A DNA stretch of 64,000 nt from Rhodococcus zopfii NBRC 100606 = JCM 9919 (GCF_001895025.1 NZ_BCXI01000042.1:1-64000); one strand, 5' to 3'; numbered from the stretch's first letter, positions 41,022 through 49,955 are shown. Notes: generated from the sequence alone by a model not told the origin. Numbers and translations are program-made.

Positions 41022-42832
41022 TGACAGGACAGGACAGCGACGCGGATCAGTTCACCCTCTTCGGCATCGAGGAAGACCACGATCTCGAAGCGGCAGCAGC
41101 ACCCCAGCCGGAGCCCGTGACCTTCCCTGCTGAGGAGGCCGCACCCGCCGCAACCGAAGCGAGCGAACCGGAAGTCGCCGAGGACACCGGCGTCGAGGAA
41201 GTGGGGGAGGAGACGGCGCAGGAGCCGCGCCCGTGGGAGTCGCTGCCGGTCACCAACGACGCTGACGGCCACGCCCTCATCGTCACCGCCGAAGCCACCT
41301 ACAGCCCGTCCGGTGCTCGACTGACCGGCCCGGTCGACACCATCGACAAGCTGGACAAGCTGATCCACTGGGCGGCCCTGACCCCGCACGGCCTCACCGC
41401 CCAGGTGTGGTTCGTCGGCATCGACTCCTGCGCCCAGCTCGGCTGGACGATCGATCCCGGCAGCGAAGACGACGTCGACGACCTCGAACAGCTCCGCCGC
41501 CGTGCGGCCCAGGACCTGACCCAGGCCATCGCCGCGACCCTGCCGCCGCTCACTGCCGCCGGCTGGGAGCTGCGCGGCGATCCCGGCTTCGTCGTGCACC
41601 TCAAACGGCAGATTGGCAAGGCCACCCAGATGGTCGACCTGATCCTCGAACCGTACGTGTGGACGTACTGGAACAAGGACTTCGGCTGGGGCAACCGCGT
41701 CGGCGACATGGGCATCCTCGGCAACCCCACCGCCGGCACCTACCTGCCCGACGACGACCTACCCGCAGCCCGCGAACTCGGCCGCCGCCTCGCCTGGTCC
41801 GCCCAGCACCTCGGCACCCTGCCCGGCCCCACCCCGGCCCGCACCGGCGCCGCGATCCTCGACAAGATCCGCCGCGAACGCACCCAGCGCGGGAAGGGCA
41901 TCGTCGTCACCGCCGCCGGTCCGGTCCCACCGATCGACGGGGCCCCCCGCGGCGACCTGGAACCGGCCGCCGGCTGGTCCCGGGTCCCCGACAGCGACGA
42001 CGTCGACGACGCCACCCGGCTGGTCACCATCGACCAACGCGCCGCCTACCTGGCCTCGGCCGGGATGCTCTCGTTCGGATACGGCCGGGTGCGGAACCTT
42101 GTCGGCGCCGACGCCGCCGACGCAGCTGCAACCGACAAGCCGGCCTTCGGGATCTGGCGCGTCACGTTGCCTGCGGCCGGTCAGTACGCCCTGCCGGCCA
42201 AGCTGCCGCTGCCGCACCCGGCGATGCTCGACGACCAGCCGGTCCAGACGTGGATCACCACCATCAGCCTGGAGGGGCTGTGCGCGCCGATCGCCGACGG
42301 CGGGATGGGCCTGGACATCGACGACCTCGATGTCACCGAGGCGTGGGTCTACGAGGAACAGGGCCGGGCCCTGGACAAGTGGGCGAAGATCCTGCGCGAG
42401 GCCCGGACCGTCGCGGTCGAGACCGGGGACGTGGCGATGAAGCGATTCCTCGGGGCCTGCTACAAGGGCTACGTGGGCCGGATGGTCAACCCCGACATGT
42501 GGACCGCCACCCGGATGCAGCACCACCACCAGCCGCTGTGGCGGGCCGCGATCATGGCGCACTGCCGCTGGCGCGGCCGCCGGGTTGCGATGCGCATCGC
42601 CCGCGAGACCGGCCGCTGGCCGATCCGCACCATGACCGACTCCTGGGTGTACCTACTGGGGGAGGACCAGAACATCGCCGACGACAGTGCCGCCCTCGGG
42701 AAGATGACCCTGGAAAAGCAGGTGGAGCTGACCGACGAGATGCTCCTGTCCTTCGCGGCCGCCGAGACCACCCACGAGATCCGGCTCGCGATCGCCGCGG
42801 CCTACGGCACCGACACCGACGAGGGGGAGTAG
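41021..42832 (+). CDS. Tap-like telomere-associated protein
   Basis: A 603-residue protein. After an acidic N-terminus come IDKLDKLIHWAALTPHGLTA and TAAGWELRGDPGFVVHLKRQ. The second half begins LVTIDQRAAYLASAGMLSFG, has WVYEEQGRALDKWAKILREA, and ends IRTMTDSWVYLLGEDQN. The order (an N-terminal recognition part, then an inactive-polymerase-like part with an Asp start and a late Asp-Ser-Trp-Val-Tyr) resembles Streptomyces Tap, which binds the 3' overhang of linear ends. The next gene, three bases on, is Tpg-like, the known Tap partner order. The match is by eye and remote. Confidence 0.55.
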   Translation: MTGQDSDADQFTLFGIEEDHDLEAAAAPQPEPVTFPAEEAAPAATEASEPEVAEDTGVEEVGEETAQEPRPWESLPVTNDADGHALIVTAEATYSPSGARLTGPVDTIDKLDKLIHWAALTPHGLTAQVWFVGIDSCAQLGWTIDPGSEDDVDDLEQLRRRAAQDLTQAIAATLPPLTAAGWELRGDPGFVVHLKRQIGKATQMVDLILEPYVWTYWNKDFGWGNRVGDMGILGNPTAGTYLPDDDLPAARELGRRLAWSAQHLGTLPGPTPARTGAAILDKIRRERTQRGKGIVVTAAGPVPPIDGAPRGDLEPAAGWSRVPDSDDVDDATRLVTIDQRAAYLASAGMLSFGYGRVRNLVGADAADAAATDKPAFGIWRVTLPAAGQYALPAKLPLPHPAMLDDQPVQTWITTISLEGLCAPIADGGMGLDIDDLDVTEAWVYEEQGRALDKWAKILREARTVAVETGDVAMKRFLGACYKGYVGRMVNPDMWTATRMQHHHQPLWRAAIMAHCRWRGRRVAMRIARETGRWPIRTMTDSWVYLLGEDQNIADDSAALGKMTLEKQVELTDEMLLSFAAAETTHEIRLAIAAAYGTDTDEGE

Positions 42833-43627
42833 ATGGCACTGCACCTACCGACGCCACGATCGAAATCCGTGCCGCAGAAGACGACAGGCCTCGACGGCAT
42901 GAACGTCACGGTTGCCGCTGCGGCGGCCGAGGGTATCGCCAGGGCGCAGGAAACCAGCCGGGGTCTGGCGGGCCTGACCGCGCGAGTCTCGGTCCGGCAG
43001 TTGCGCCGGGAGATCGGCAACGACGGGCTGCGGCAGGCCGCGATCGATGCCGGCCGCACCCCGCCCTCGGACCGGACGCTGCGCCGCTGGGTGCAGCAGG
43101 ACCGCATCCCACACGCCGAGACGGCCGAGTTGGCGCAGCGCCGCGCCGCGATCTCACGTCTCGGTGGTGTCGATGCCGTGGCGCAGCGGATCGGTCGCAG
43201 CTCGTCGTCGGTGCGTAAGTACATGTCGGGCAAGACCAACGAGTTGCGCAACGATGCGAACTCCAAACTCAAAGAAGCCAAAGCGACGGACACCATGCGC
43301 AAGGCAGGAGTTCTCCGACCGGACGGGACACCGAAGGTCGCCACCATCCGGGTCACCGGCCGTGTCCACGTCCGCAACGGCGACGAGGCTGGCTACGACT
43401 ACCGCACCCGCACACTGGACTTCGGGAACTCGGACGTCCCATTCAGCGCCGAGGAGTCACGGCAGATCGCAGCAGCCCTGGCCAACGACGACCAGGCTCG
43501 GGTGGTGGCGATCCTCGAACGCCATGCCACCCTCGACTACCCGGAGAACAAGGGCTTCGATATCTACGGCGACCAGTTCGGATTCCACTTCGACGCCATC
43601 GACAAGCTCGACGTCACCTGGCACTGA
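42833..43627 (+). CDS. Tpg-like terminal protein
   Basis: A 264-residue protein. The middle has an HTH (AQRIGRSSSSVRKYMSGKTN). The C-terminus reads TIRVTGRVHVRNGDEAGYDY, SAEESRQIAAALANDDQARV, then FDIYGDQFGFHFDAIDKLDV, close in spacing to the ends of Streptomyces terminal proteins (reading ...VEFTDIDYLDV...). Terminal proteins prime synthesis at linear ends through a covalent link to the first nucleotide. ATG 42833 abuts the Tap-like stop with GAGGGGGAG upstream. A strong terminator follows, so the pair forms an operon end. Confidence 0.55.
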   Translation: MALHLPTPRSKSVPQKTTGLDGMNVTVAAAAAEGIARAQETSRGLAGLTARVSVRQLRREIGNDGLRQAAIDAGRTPPSDRTLRRWVQQDRIPHAETAELAQRRAAISRLGGVDAVAQRIGRSSSSVRKYMSGKTNELRNDANSKLKEAKATDTMRKAGVLRPDGTPKVATIRVTGRVHVRNGDEAGYDYRTRTLDFGNSDVPFSAEESRQIAAALANDDQARVVAILERHATLDYPENKGFDIYGDQFGFHFDAIDKLDVTWH

Positions 43628-43639
43628 GTCGACCGACCG

Positions 43640-43671
43640 GGGACCGCCGAGCCATGTGGCTCGGCGGTCCC
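43640..43671 (+). terminator. hairpin terminator after the Tpg-like gene
   Basis: A perfect 14-bp stem GGGACCGCCGAGCC / GGCTCGGCGGTCCC with a four-base loop. Confidence 0.7.
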
Positions 43672-43818
43672 GTCGTATCTCACGAAAAATCTAAATTGCG
43701 CGTAATTGTGCTGGTCAAGGCTCATTAGAGGGCCTGTGGACGGGGGACCCCCCTTGGGGGAAAACGTCGAAGTAGGTGAACGTAGGCCCACGTGTTCCTT
43801 CCGGTAATCGAGGTGCTC

Positions 43819-45807
43819 ATGCCCGCCAGACGTTCGAGATCCCGCCGCACGGTCGCCCTGATCGCCACCGCGACCGTCGCCGGCAGTGGCGTCGCGCTCA
43901 CCGCTCCCGCGATCGCCAACGCCGCCCCGGCCGGCTGTGCAGCGACGTTCAATCTGTTCATCCCGGGCACGTGGGAGACGAACGAGAACGTGGACCCCAA
44001 CCAGCCGGTGGGAATGCTCAAACCCATTGCCGAGGCGTTGAAGAGTGAACACGGCAGCCAGGTCGAGGTGTACACGCTGCCCTACATGGCGCGCGCGTTC
44101 GACAACGGACACACCTACGCCGACAGCAAAGCCGACGCCGTCTCCAGAGCCAAGCAAGTGCTGGCGAAGGTCGCGAATTCCTGTCCGAGCACGAAGTTCA
44201 CGATGATTGGTTATTCGCAGGGCGCCGATGCTGCGGGTGACGTGGCGTCCGACATCGGTAACGGCAAGGGCCCCGTCGACCCCGGCCGGGTGCTCGCTGT
44301 CGGGCTCCTCGCTGATCCCGGTGCCGGAACGAAGGGGTCGGCGACTGTCGGCCCGCGTACGTCGGGGCAGGGCATCGCGGACCCGCGCCCGCACGGGATG
44401 GGCGCACTGTCCGGCCGGGTCGCGTCGATCTGCGACCCGGGTGACCTGTACTGCTCGATAGAGAAGGGGTCGAGCCCGCTACTCGGTTCGCTCGGTTCGA
44501 TCCTGAGCAATAGCCCGGGCGCCGGTGGCACCACAGCATCGTCCGGCGGTAACAGTCAGCTCGCCACCGCGCTGACCTCGGACTTCTCCGGCGCGGATCT
44601 GCCAGCCCTCGGGTCGAATATGGCGACTCTCGGCCAACAGTTGGCCGAGCCGACTGTCGACATCAAGCAGGTCGCCTCGACTGCCTCGTCTATCGCGAAG
44701 ACCGTTGCGCCGCTGGCGGACCTGATCAATTCGGGTGCTGCAAACCCGGCCGCGAACAGCCAGCTCGCGGCCGCACCCGTCGGCTCCGCCGAGCGCAACG
44801 CCTCCGACGTCCTCACCAGGGCAAGGCAATCCGACCTCGAGGGCGCTCTCATCACCGCCACCGACCTCGTCGACGTTGCGAACAAGCTGACCGGCGGTGA
44901 CCGGCTGACTCTGCCGGGGTCCGCACCGGAGGTGCAGACCCTCGCGGCGACTGCGAACTCGCTCAGCGGCCAGATCGCGCCGCTGGCCTCGTCCCCCATC
45001 GATGCGCTCACCTCGGCCACCAGCGTGCTGTCGGTCCTCAAGCCGACGGTGGTGGTCAACCAGGTCCTCAACGTCGCCACTGGTGTGACCTCGCTGGATA
45101 TGCCGGGCATCCTCAACAATCTGACCCTGTTGCCGCAGAAGGTCGCAGCGCTCGACGCGCAAGGCGCGCATCAGATCGCGGGCGAGTTGAACAACCAGTT
45201 CTCCCCGCTGGTGAAGATGGCTGCCGCTGTCGACCTGAGGTGGGTCTCGCAGGTGCTGGCGATCATCCCCGATCCCTCCGGCGCGACCCAGATCGCGGCG
45301 CTCGTCGCCTCGATCCTGGCGAACGTCGACGTCATCCGTCTGGCCAACATCGTCGGCCAGATCCAGGAGATTGCCTGGTCGGCTGTCGAGAAACTGCTAC
45401 CCCCACCCGGACAGATTCCAGATCCGCTCGGTGCGGGCGCGGCCATGACCGGACTCGTCCCGGTCGGCCTGGACCTCGCCTCCGTCGCGATGAACATGCT
45501 CTCGGGCAAGGCCACCAAGACCTCGCCCGAACTGCTGGGTAAGCAGGCAAACTCGGTCTCCACCAGCATCACTGCCCAGGCGCAGACCCTGGACCTGCCG
45601 CAGCTCTCGAACTCGCTGGTCACGCTGTCCCAGTCGCAGGGTGCCGAGGACCTTGTCTCGTTGGTGGGCGAAGGGCTCAATGCCGCGAGCTTCTTCGCCT
45701 CCGGTGCCCACACGAACTACAACGCCCTCGTCGTCGACAACGCCGGCCGCAACGCCATTCAGTGGCTCTCGGACTGGCTCAACCTCCAGATCGGACGTGC
45801 CGTATGA
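43819..45807 (+). CDS. secreted cutinase-family hydrolase with a large internal insertion
   Basis: A 662-residue protein. The signal peptide ends AIANAAP. The cutinase core shows FNLFIPGTWETNEN, the nucleophile elbow MIGYSQGADAAGD (Ser near residue 133), and ICDPGDLYC (Asp loop near 206). The expected C-terminal His appears only at residue 630 (ASGAHTNYNALVVDNAGRNA). Between them is an Ala/Leu-rich insertion of about 400 residues predicted to be helical. The enzyme likely cleaves esters, cutin or lipids outside the cell. ATG 43819 has GAGG six bases upstream. Confidence 0.8.
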   Translation: MPARRSRSRRTVALIATATVAGSGVALTAPAIANAAPAGCAATFNLFIPGTWETNENVDPNQPVGMLKPIAEALKSEHGSQVEVYTLPYMARAFDNGHTYADSKADAVSRAKQVLAKVANSCPSTKFTMIGYSQGADAAGDVASDIGNGKGPVDPGRVLAVGLLADPGAGTKGSATVGPRTSGQGIADPRPHGMGALSGRVASICDPGDLYCSIEKGSSPLLGSLGSILSNSPGAGGTTASSGGNSQLATALTSDFSGADLPALGSNMATLGQQLAEPTVDIKQVASTASSIAKTVAPLADLINSGAANPAANSQLAAAPVGSAERNASDVLTRARQSDLEGALITATDLVDVANKLTGGDRLTLPGSAPEVQTLAATANSLSGQIAPLASSPIDALTSATSVLSVLKPTVVVNQVLNVATGVTSLDMPGILNNLTLLPQKVAALDAQGAHQIAGELNNQFSPLVKMAAAVDLRWVSQVLAIIPDPSGATQIAALVASILANVDVIRLANIVGQIQEIAWSAVEKLLPPPGQIPDPLGAGAAMTGLVPVGLDLASVAMNMLSGKATKTSPELLGKQANSVSTSITAQAQTLDLPQLSNSLVTLSQSQGAEDLVSLVGEGLNAASFFASGAHTNYNALVVDNAGRNAIQWLSDWLNLQIGRAV

Positions 45808-46070
45808 GTCCCCGTGCCCACAACCCCGCCGCTCGCTGGACCTGGTGCACCACCTGTCGGCACCGCGGCTATCACGCCCGTGGTGACGCCAAAACGGTCC
45901 GCAAACGCCACCGTGGGGAGAAAGGGATGGCCGTGTTTCCGTGCCCGCACACTCCGGGCCTGTTCCACGTCGGTCACCGTCCCGAAGCGCTGAGCAGTGG
46001 GGAGATCGACCGGGAACTCCTGAGGTCACAAGCCGTACAGGCTGTCGCGGCAGGGGAGTGGTCACGCTGA
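45804..46070 (+). CDS. small Cys/His-rich protein, 88 aa
   Basis: Overlaps the cutinase stop by four bases (ATGA). It reads MSPRAHNPAARWTWCTTCRH, RGYHARGDAKTVRKRH, then VFPCPHTPGLFHVGH. The CTTC and later CPH-H residues suggest a zinc site. Similar small proteins are found in actinobacterial phages. No function is assigned. Confidence 0.6.
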   Translation: MSPRAHNPAARWTWCTTCRHRGYHARGDAKTVRKRHRGEKGMAVFPCPHTPGLFHVGHRPEALSSGEIDRELLRSQAVQAVAAGEWSR

Positions 46071-46100
46071 ACAGACGGGCAGATCGAGGACGGATTCAAG

Positions 46101-46130
46101 TTGAAACAAAACAAAAGAGCATTGTAAAGT
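46101..46130 (+). promoter_or_regulatory. promoter with palindromic operator (site F)
   Basis: TTGAAA, 18 bases, TAAAGT. The spacer holds ACAAAAGAGCATTGT, a weaker form of the shared palindrome. It drives the ADP-ribosyltransferase operon. Confidence 0.55.
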
Positions 46131-46312
46131 TGTGGCCTGACGAATAGGCCGGCGGATTCGCCGGCGAGCAACGACGAACCAGGCCGGCGCACCGCCGGGG
46201 GAAACGGAGGTGGCCGGCATGAACGACGTGCTCCCTGCCGGTGTATTCCCCCGTTTCGGGGCTCGATCCCGGTCCACCCTCGGCAGTCGGATGTGTCTTA
46301 GGGGCGGTCGGG

Positions 46313-46336
46313 GGGACGTGTCGTCTCCGCAGTACA
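46313..46336 (+). repeat. dispersed GGGACRTGTCAT element, copy 12
   Basis: Core GGGACGTGTCGT then GCAGTACA, just before ATG 46345. Confidence 0.55.
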
Positions 46337-46344
46337 GTGCGGGT

Positions 46345-48492
46345 ATGTGCCGCTCGAAAGCTCACGGAACTGGTCGTCGTTGCCCGGGCTGCGGGAGTTA
46401 CAAGGCCGCCGCGAAGGCCAACGGAAACCGCCGGCTCGGCCGCGAGGCTCGGAAGAAGGTCGTCGACCACCTGAAGGAACAGGGATTGGTCGAGACCGCG
46501 GCCGCCATCCAGGCGGCCCCGCCGAGCGTCCTGAAGGAGTTCATGGAAGGTCTCGGTATCGATCCCGAGATCCTCGGCAAGACACCAATGCCGAGCACCC
46601 ACGCGAACCCGCCCAGCGCGAAACTGCTGATCGCGCAGGCGAAAGCCGAGCGGGACAAGCTGGCCGCCCCGAAGATCACCCCGGCACAAGCCACTCTCGC
46701 CGCCGCCGAGGCGAACGTCGCCGCAGTTGACGACGAGGCCAACGAGGCACGAAAGGCCGTCAACCGGTATCGGTCTCGGCTTCGCAAGGCCAGCAAGGAA
46801 CTGGAGGAGGGGACCGGATCTGCCGCGGCGGTCGTCGAACAGCAGAAGCTGCTCGACGACGCCAAGGCCGCGTACCTCGACGCGCAGCGCCGCCAGGGCG
46901 AGGCGCGCGATGACCTTGCCGCAGCACAGTTCGGGTTGCGCGAGGACATGGCCAGCGACGAAGAACGCGACGCCTACTACGCCAGCCTCACAGGCGACGA
47001 GGTGGCGGCGATCGGCCGGTCCTACAACCGCAAGTACGCCGCCGAGGCGAACGCGGCGATCGCTGAGGGCCCCGTCCTCGCGCCGGCCGGAGTCGAGCGA
47101 GACACCACCGTCTACAAGTCGGGCACGATCCCGATGGAAACCGGATCCGGTGTCGAACAGGTCGAAGGCCGGTACCTCGACGGCGGCACAGCGATCGTCC
47201 GCCGCGGATACAGCGACTTTGTCGTGCTCCAGCGCAAGGGCGACGCGTACTACCCGGTGGCCACCGCCAACGGCAAGCAAGACGCCCTGACCAAGGCCAA
47301 CCGCATTCCGATCCTCGTCGACCCCGGCGCGCTGCCTGAGGGCGCAACCGACATGCAGCGCCAGGTCCACGCAATCCAGGGCGACGTGCTGCTCGACGTG
47401 GCACGGCAGTCGGCCGCGGGGAAGGCCCTCACCGCCGAAAGCCAGCAGAAGATCATCAACGACGGCTACAGCGGCGCCGTCGAGAAGCTGACCGACTCGG
47501 TCGGCGCCGGCCCGGTCCGCGCGGACATCTACGACGGCGTCAAGCGGCACAACAAGCGCCTCCGGGAGCAGGCCGCAGTCGCCGCGGGCGAGAAGGCGCG
47601 CAGTGAGGCGTTGGCCGCCGGCAAGACCACGGCGCAGGCCGAGGAGGCGTACACCCGCGCCCACCGCCGAGCGCTCGGCACCGAGACCCGCGGCGGCGGG
47701 GTGATCCCGCACTTCGAGCACAAGATCCCACCGGAAAGCCTGGGGGCCGAGAAGCACAAGAGCTTGTACCGCAGTGGGATCCGTGCCTTCGGCAAGGAAA
47801 CTGCCGACGACTACGCGGTGATTCACCAGCGGGCCGGCAATCTGACGGCATGGGGATTCTCGGTCAGCGGGGAGAAGGTGCACACCGCAGACCTGTCCAA
47901 ACTGACGGCGCACAATTCCGCGTTCGTGAACAAGGTGCTCGACAAGTCCGAACGCAACGCGCTGACGACCTACACCGGCGGCAGCTACCAAACAATCAAT
48001 GCTGCTGTGACAGGACGTGATCCGAACCCGGCCGCGTCGACGAAGACTACCGTCGCAGGTCTCGAGTCGGCGTTCGACAAGTTCAACGAGCACAACCCGA
48101 ACAGCGAGCCGATGACCGTCATGCGCGGGACCCGGATCCCGAGCGGGTGGAAGGGAACGCCGGCCGAGTACATCGACGCCACCTTCACGGTCGGCTCGAA
48201 AATGCAGATCGGCAAGGTCACGAGCACCACGACCAAGCAGAGCACCGCGAAGGCATTCTCCGGCCAACCGCCGTACATGATGGTCATTCGCACCCGCTCC
48301 GGTCTGCCGGTCAAGTCGATCTCGCTGCACAGCGGCGAAGACGAGGTCATCGTTCCGACTGGAACCGATCTCCGGTGCGTTCGCGTCGACCACCACGGCC
48401 TCCACGGGATGCCGACGGTGTGGCTCGTCGCCGAAGACCTGGTCGCAGAAGCCGACGGTGGCACCCACACGCCACTCAAGGCGGCCGCGTAG
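46345..48492 (+). CDS. ADP-ribosyltransferase (R-S-E class), intracellular
   Basis: A 715-residue protein starting MCRSKAHGTGRRCPGCGS, a start shared by related actinobacterial proteins. Long helical, coiled-coil regions (residues 80-200) come before the catalytic part. Its three ART landmarks are MTVMRGTRIPSGW (Arg near 593), GKVTSTTTKQSTAKAF (Ser/Thr near 626) and SGEDEVIVPTG (ExE near 665). Such enzymes transfer ADP-ribose from NAD to a protein or nucleic acid. No signal peptide is seen. A longer start at 46219 has GGAGG eight bases upstream and adds 42 residues. A 62-residue gene and an ADP-ribosylglycohydrolase gene follow. Confidence 0.75.
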   Translation: MCRSKAHGTGRRCPGCGSYKAAAKANGNRRLGREARKKVVDHLKEQGLVETAAAIQAAPPSVLKEFMEGLGIDPEILGKTPMPSTHANPPSAKLLIAQAKAERDKLAAPKITPAQATLAAAEANVAAVDDEANEARKAVNRYRSRLRKASKELEEGTGSAAAVVEQQKLLDDAKAAYLDAQRRQGEARDDLAAAQFGLREDMASDEERDAYYASLTGDEVAAIGRSYNRKYAAEANAAIAEGPVLAPAGVERDTTVYKSGTIPMETGSGVEQVEGRYLDGGTAIVRRGYSDFVVLQRKGDAYYPVATANGKQDALTKANRIPILVDPGALPEGATDMQRQVHAIQGDVLLDVARQSAAGKALTAESQQKIINDGYSGAVEKLTDSVGAGPVRADIYDGVKRHNKRLREQAAVAAGEKARSEALAAGKTTAQAEEAYTRAHRRALGTETRGGGVIPHFEHKIPPESLGAEKHKSLYRSGIRAFGKETADDYAVIHQRAGNLTAWGFSVSGEKVHTADLSKLTAHNSAFVNKVLDKSERNALTTYTGGSYQTINAAVTGRDPNPAASTKTTVAGLESAFDKFNEHNPNSEPMTVMRGTRIPSGWKGTPAEYIDATFTVGSKMQIGKVTSTTTKQSTAKAFSGQPPYMMVIRTRSGLPVKSISLHSGEDEVIVPTGTDLRCVRVDHHGLHGMPTVWLVAEDLVAEADGGTHTPLKAAA

Positions 48493-48506
48493 AACAAAAT
48501 GCCTAT

Positions 48507-48530
48507 CTACATGGGAAAATGACACGTCCC
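48507..48530 (-). repeat. dispersed GGGACRTGTCAT element, copy 13
   Basis: Reads ATGACACGTCCC on the plus strand, just after the ADP-ribosyltransferase stop and 22 bases before the next start. First copy in minus orientation. Confidence 0.65.
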
Positions 48531-48551
48531 CCTTTAGCGAAAGAGAACACC

Positions 48552-48740
48552 ATGAGCGCGAAACTGACCGACGAACAACTCGACGACATCCGCGGATACC
48601 TCGAGCAGGGCATGAGCCCTGACGACATCGCCAACTACCTCGGCCGCGTCGCCGACCTCGACCTCATCGAGATCGAGCAAGTCCGGACCGCCGCCAACGA
48701 GCTCGAGCAACAGCATCAGCAGCAGGGGAAGAATCCATGA
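48552..48740 (+). CDS. small helical protein, 62 aa, in the ADP-ribosylation cassette
   Basis: Reads MSAKLTDEQLDDIRGYLEQG, MSPDDIANYLGRVADLDLIE, then IEQVRTAANELEQQHQQQGK. Two or three helices with an HTH-like turn (SPDDIANYLG). ATG 48552 has AAAGAG upstream and the stop overlaps the next start by four bases. It may be a regulator or an adaptor for the ADP-ribosyltransferase. Confidence 0.65.
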   Translation: MSAKLTDEQLDDIRGYLEQGMSPDDIANYLGRVADLDLIEIEQVRTAANELEQQHQQQGKNP

Positions 48741-49834
48741 CCGCACCGACCACCAACGATCACGCCGCCCAGCTCGCGCGCTATGGCAACGCTCTGACCG
48801 GTCTCGCGGCCGGCGACGCCTGGGGTTACCAGGTCGAATTCCGCAAGTACGACGCGATGCCGGCCTACCCGGTGCCGGCGCCCGCAGCCGAGTGGATCGT
48901 CAGCGACGACACACAGATGACGCTCGCCCTGCACGACGCGCTCGTCGAGGTCACCGACTTCGACGACATCCCTGCGGTCACGGACTCGATCGTCCGGCAC
49001 TTCGTTCTGTGGCAGCTCGACCCCGACAACACCCGCGCACCCGGACGGGCCTGCATGGGATCTCTGTCGAACCTGCGCGCCGGCGCCCGCTGGTACGACG
49101 CCGACGGAGCCCACGAATCCGCCGGCTGCGGTGCCGTGATGCGCCTGGTACCAGCTGCATTCGCACCCGAACCCTACTGGCGGGGACTGACCGCCCTTCA
49201 GGCCGTGATCACCCACAAGCACCCGCGCGCGATCGTGCCGGCGCTGCTGCTCGCCGATGCGATCCGTCACGCACCCGAACGGCACGGTCGGTTCCTCGAG
49301 CATGCCCTGGCCGAGGCCGAGCGGATCTTCGACGGTGTCAGCGAATGGCTGGCCGATCCCTACCTCGCTGAGGTCCTCGCCCCGTATCGAGGAGACGTGT
49401 CATCTGTGCTGGTAGATGGCCTGAACGATGATGTCGTCGACATTCTGGTGGCGGCCGCGGAGGCCCTGGATCGGCTGAAGCAGATCGCCCCCGCCGAGTA
49501 CGGCGATCCGTGCGCCGGCATCGGCGAGGGGTGGGAGTCCGCCAGTGCGATCGCTCTCGGACTGCTCGCCGCCGACCTGACCACCACACCGGAGGACCAG
49601 AAGGTCATGCCGCCGACCGGCGCGTGGGGTGGCCCGCAGGCGCTCGGCTGGGCGGCCACCAGCAACGGCGACTCGGACTCGATCGCCTGCATCGCTGGTG
49701 CGCTCGTCGGGGCGGCTCAGACCAGCCCGGACTACTGGCCCGTGGCCGGTCTCACGCCGCGGTTCGAGCGGCGGTACACCACCGAGATCGAGGCGGCCTC
49801 CGCCCAGCTCCCCGGAGCCGCAGCGCCGCGCTGA
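48737..49834 (+). CDS. ADP-ribosylglycohydrolase (ARH/DraG family)
   Basis: A 365-residue all-helical protein with the metal-binding ends of the family: SDDTQMTLALHDAL near residue 56 and TSNGDSDSIACIAGALVGAA near 310. Between them are SAGCGAVMRLVP and ITHKHPRAIVPALLLADAI. The enzymes remove ADP-ribose from modified proteins or nucleic acids using two magnesium ions. Placed just behind an ADP-ribosyltransferase and coupled through a small gene, it can reverse that modification. Dispersed element copy 14 lies inside the coding sequence. Confidence 0.85.
   Translation: MTAPTTNDHAAQLARYGNALTGLAAGDAWGYQVEFRKYDAMPAYPVPAPAAEWIVSDDTQMTLALHDALVEVTDFDDIPAVTDSIVRHFVLWQLDPDNTRAPGRACMGSLSNLRAGARWYDADGAHESAGCGAVMRLVPAAFAPEPYWRGLTALQAVITHKHPRAIVPALLLADAIRHAPERHGRFLEHALAEAERIFDGVSEWLADPYLAEVLAPYRGDVSSVLVDGLNDDVVDILVAAAEALDRLKQIAPAEYGDPCAGIGEGWESASAIALGLLAADLTTTPEDQKVMPPTGAWGGPQALGWAATSNGDSDSIACIAGALVGAAQTSPDYWPVAGLTPRFERRYTTEIEAASAQLPGAAAPR
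49392..49415 (+). repeat. dispersed GGGACRTGTCAT element, copy 14 (inside a gene)
   Basis: Core GAGACGTGTCAT inside the ADP-ribosylglycohydrolase gene; the second half is weak. May be coincidence. Confidence 0.3.
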
Positions 49835-49864
49835 GCCAGGGTACCCCGTAGGTGAAATGGGCTG

Positions 49865-49888
49865 TGACCTGCGAAAGTGACATGTCCC
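49865..49888 (-). repeat. dispersed GGGACRTGTCAT element, copy 15
   Basis: TGACCTGCGAAAGTGACATG then TCCC, between the ADP-ribosylglycohydrolase gene and the next membrane-protein gene. Confidence 0.7.
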
Positions 49889-49955
49889 CTTCCTTCTCGA
49901 AGAGGTGAGCGGGACAGATCCTGAGCGAGGAAACGGCCACATTCAAGGGGAGAAC

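Noticed and set aside
41407-43218. A long plus-strand frame of 603 codons overlapping the Tap- and Tpg-like genes
   Set aside because: Arg/Pro-rich low-complexity sequence, a shadow of the real frames; the Tap-like frame has better codon use and family resemblance.
49392-49415. Dispersed element copy inside the ADP-ribosylglycohydrolase gene as a functional site
   Set aside because: Core has a mismatch and the second half is weak; listed with low confidence only.
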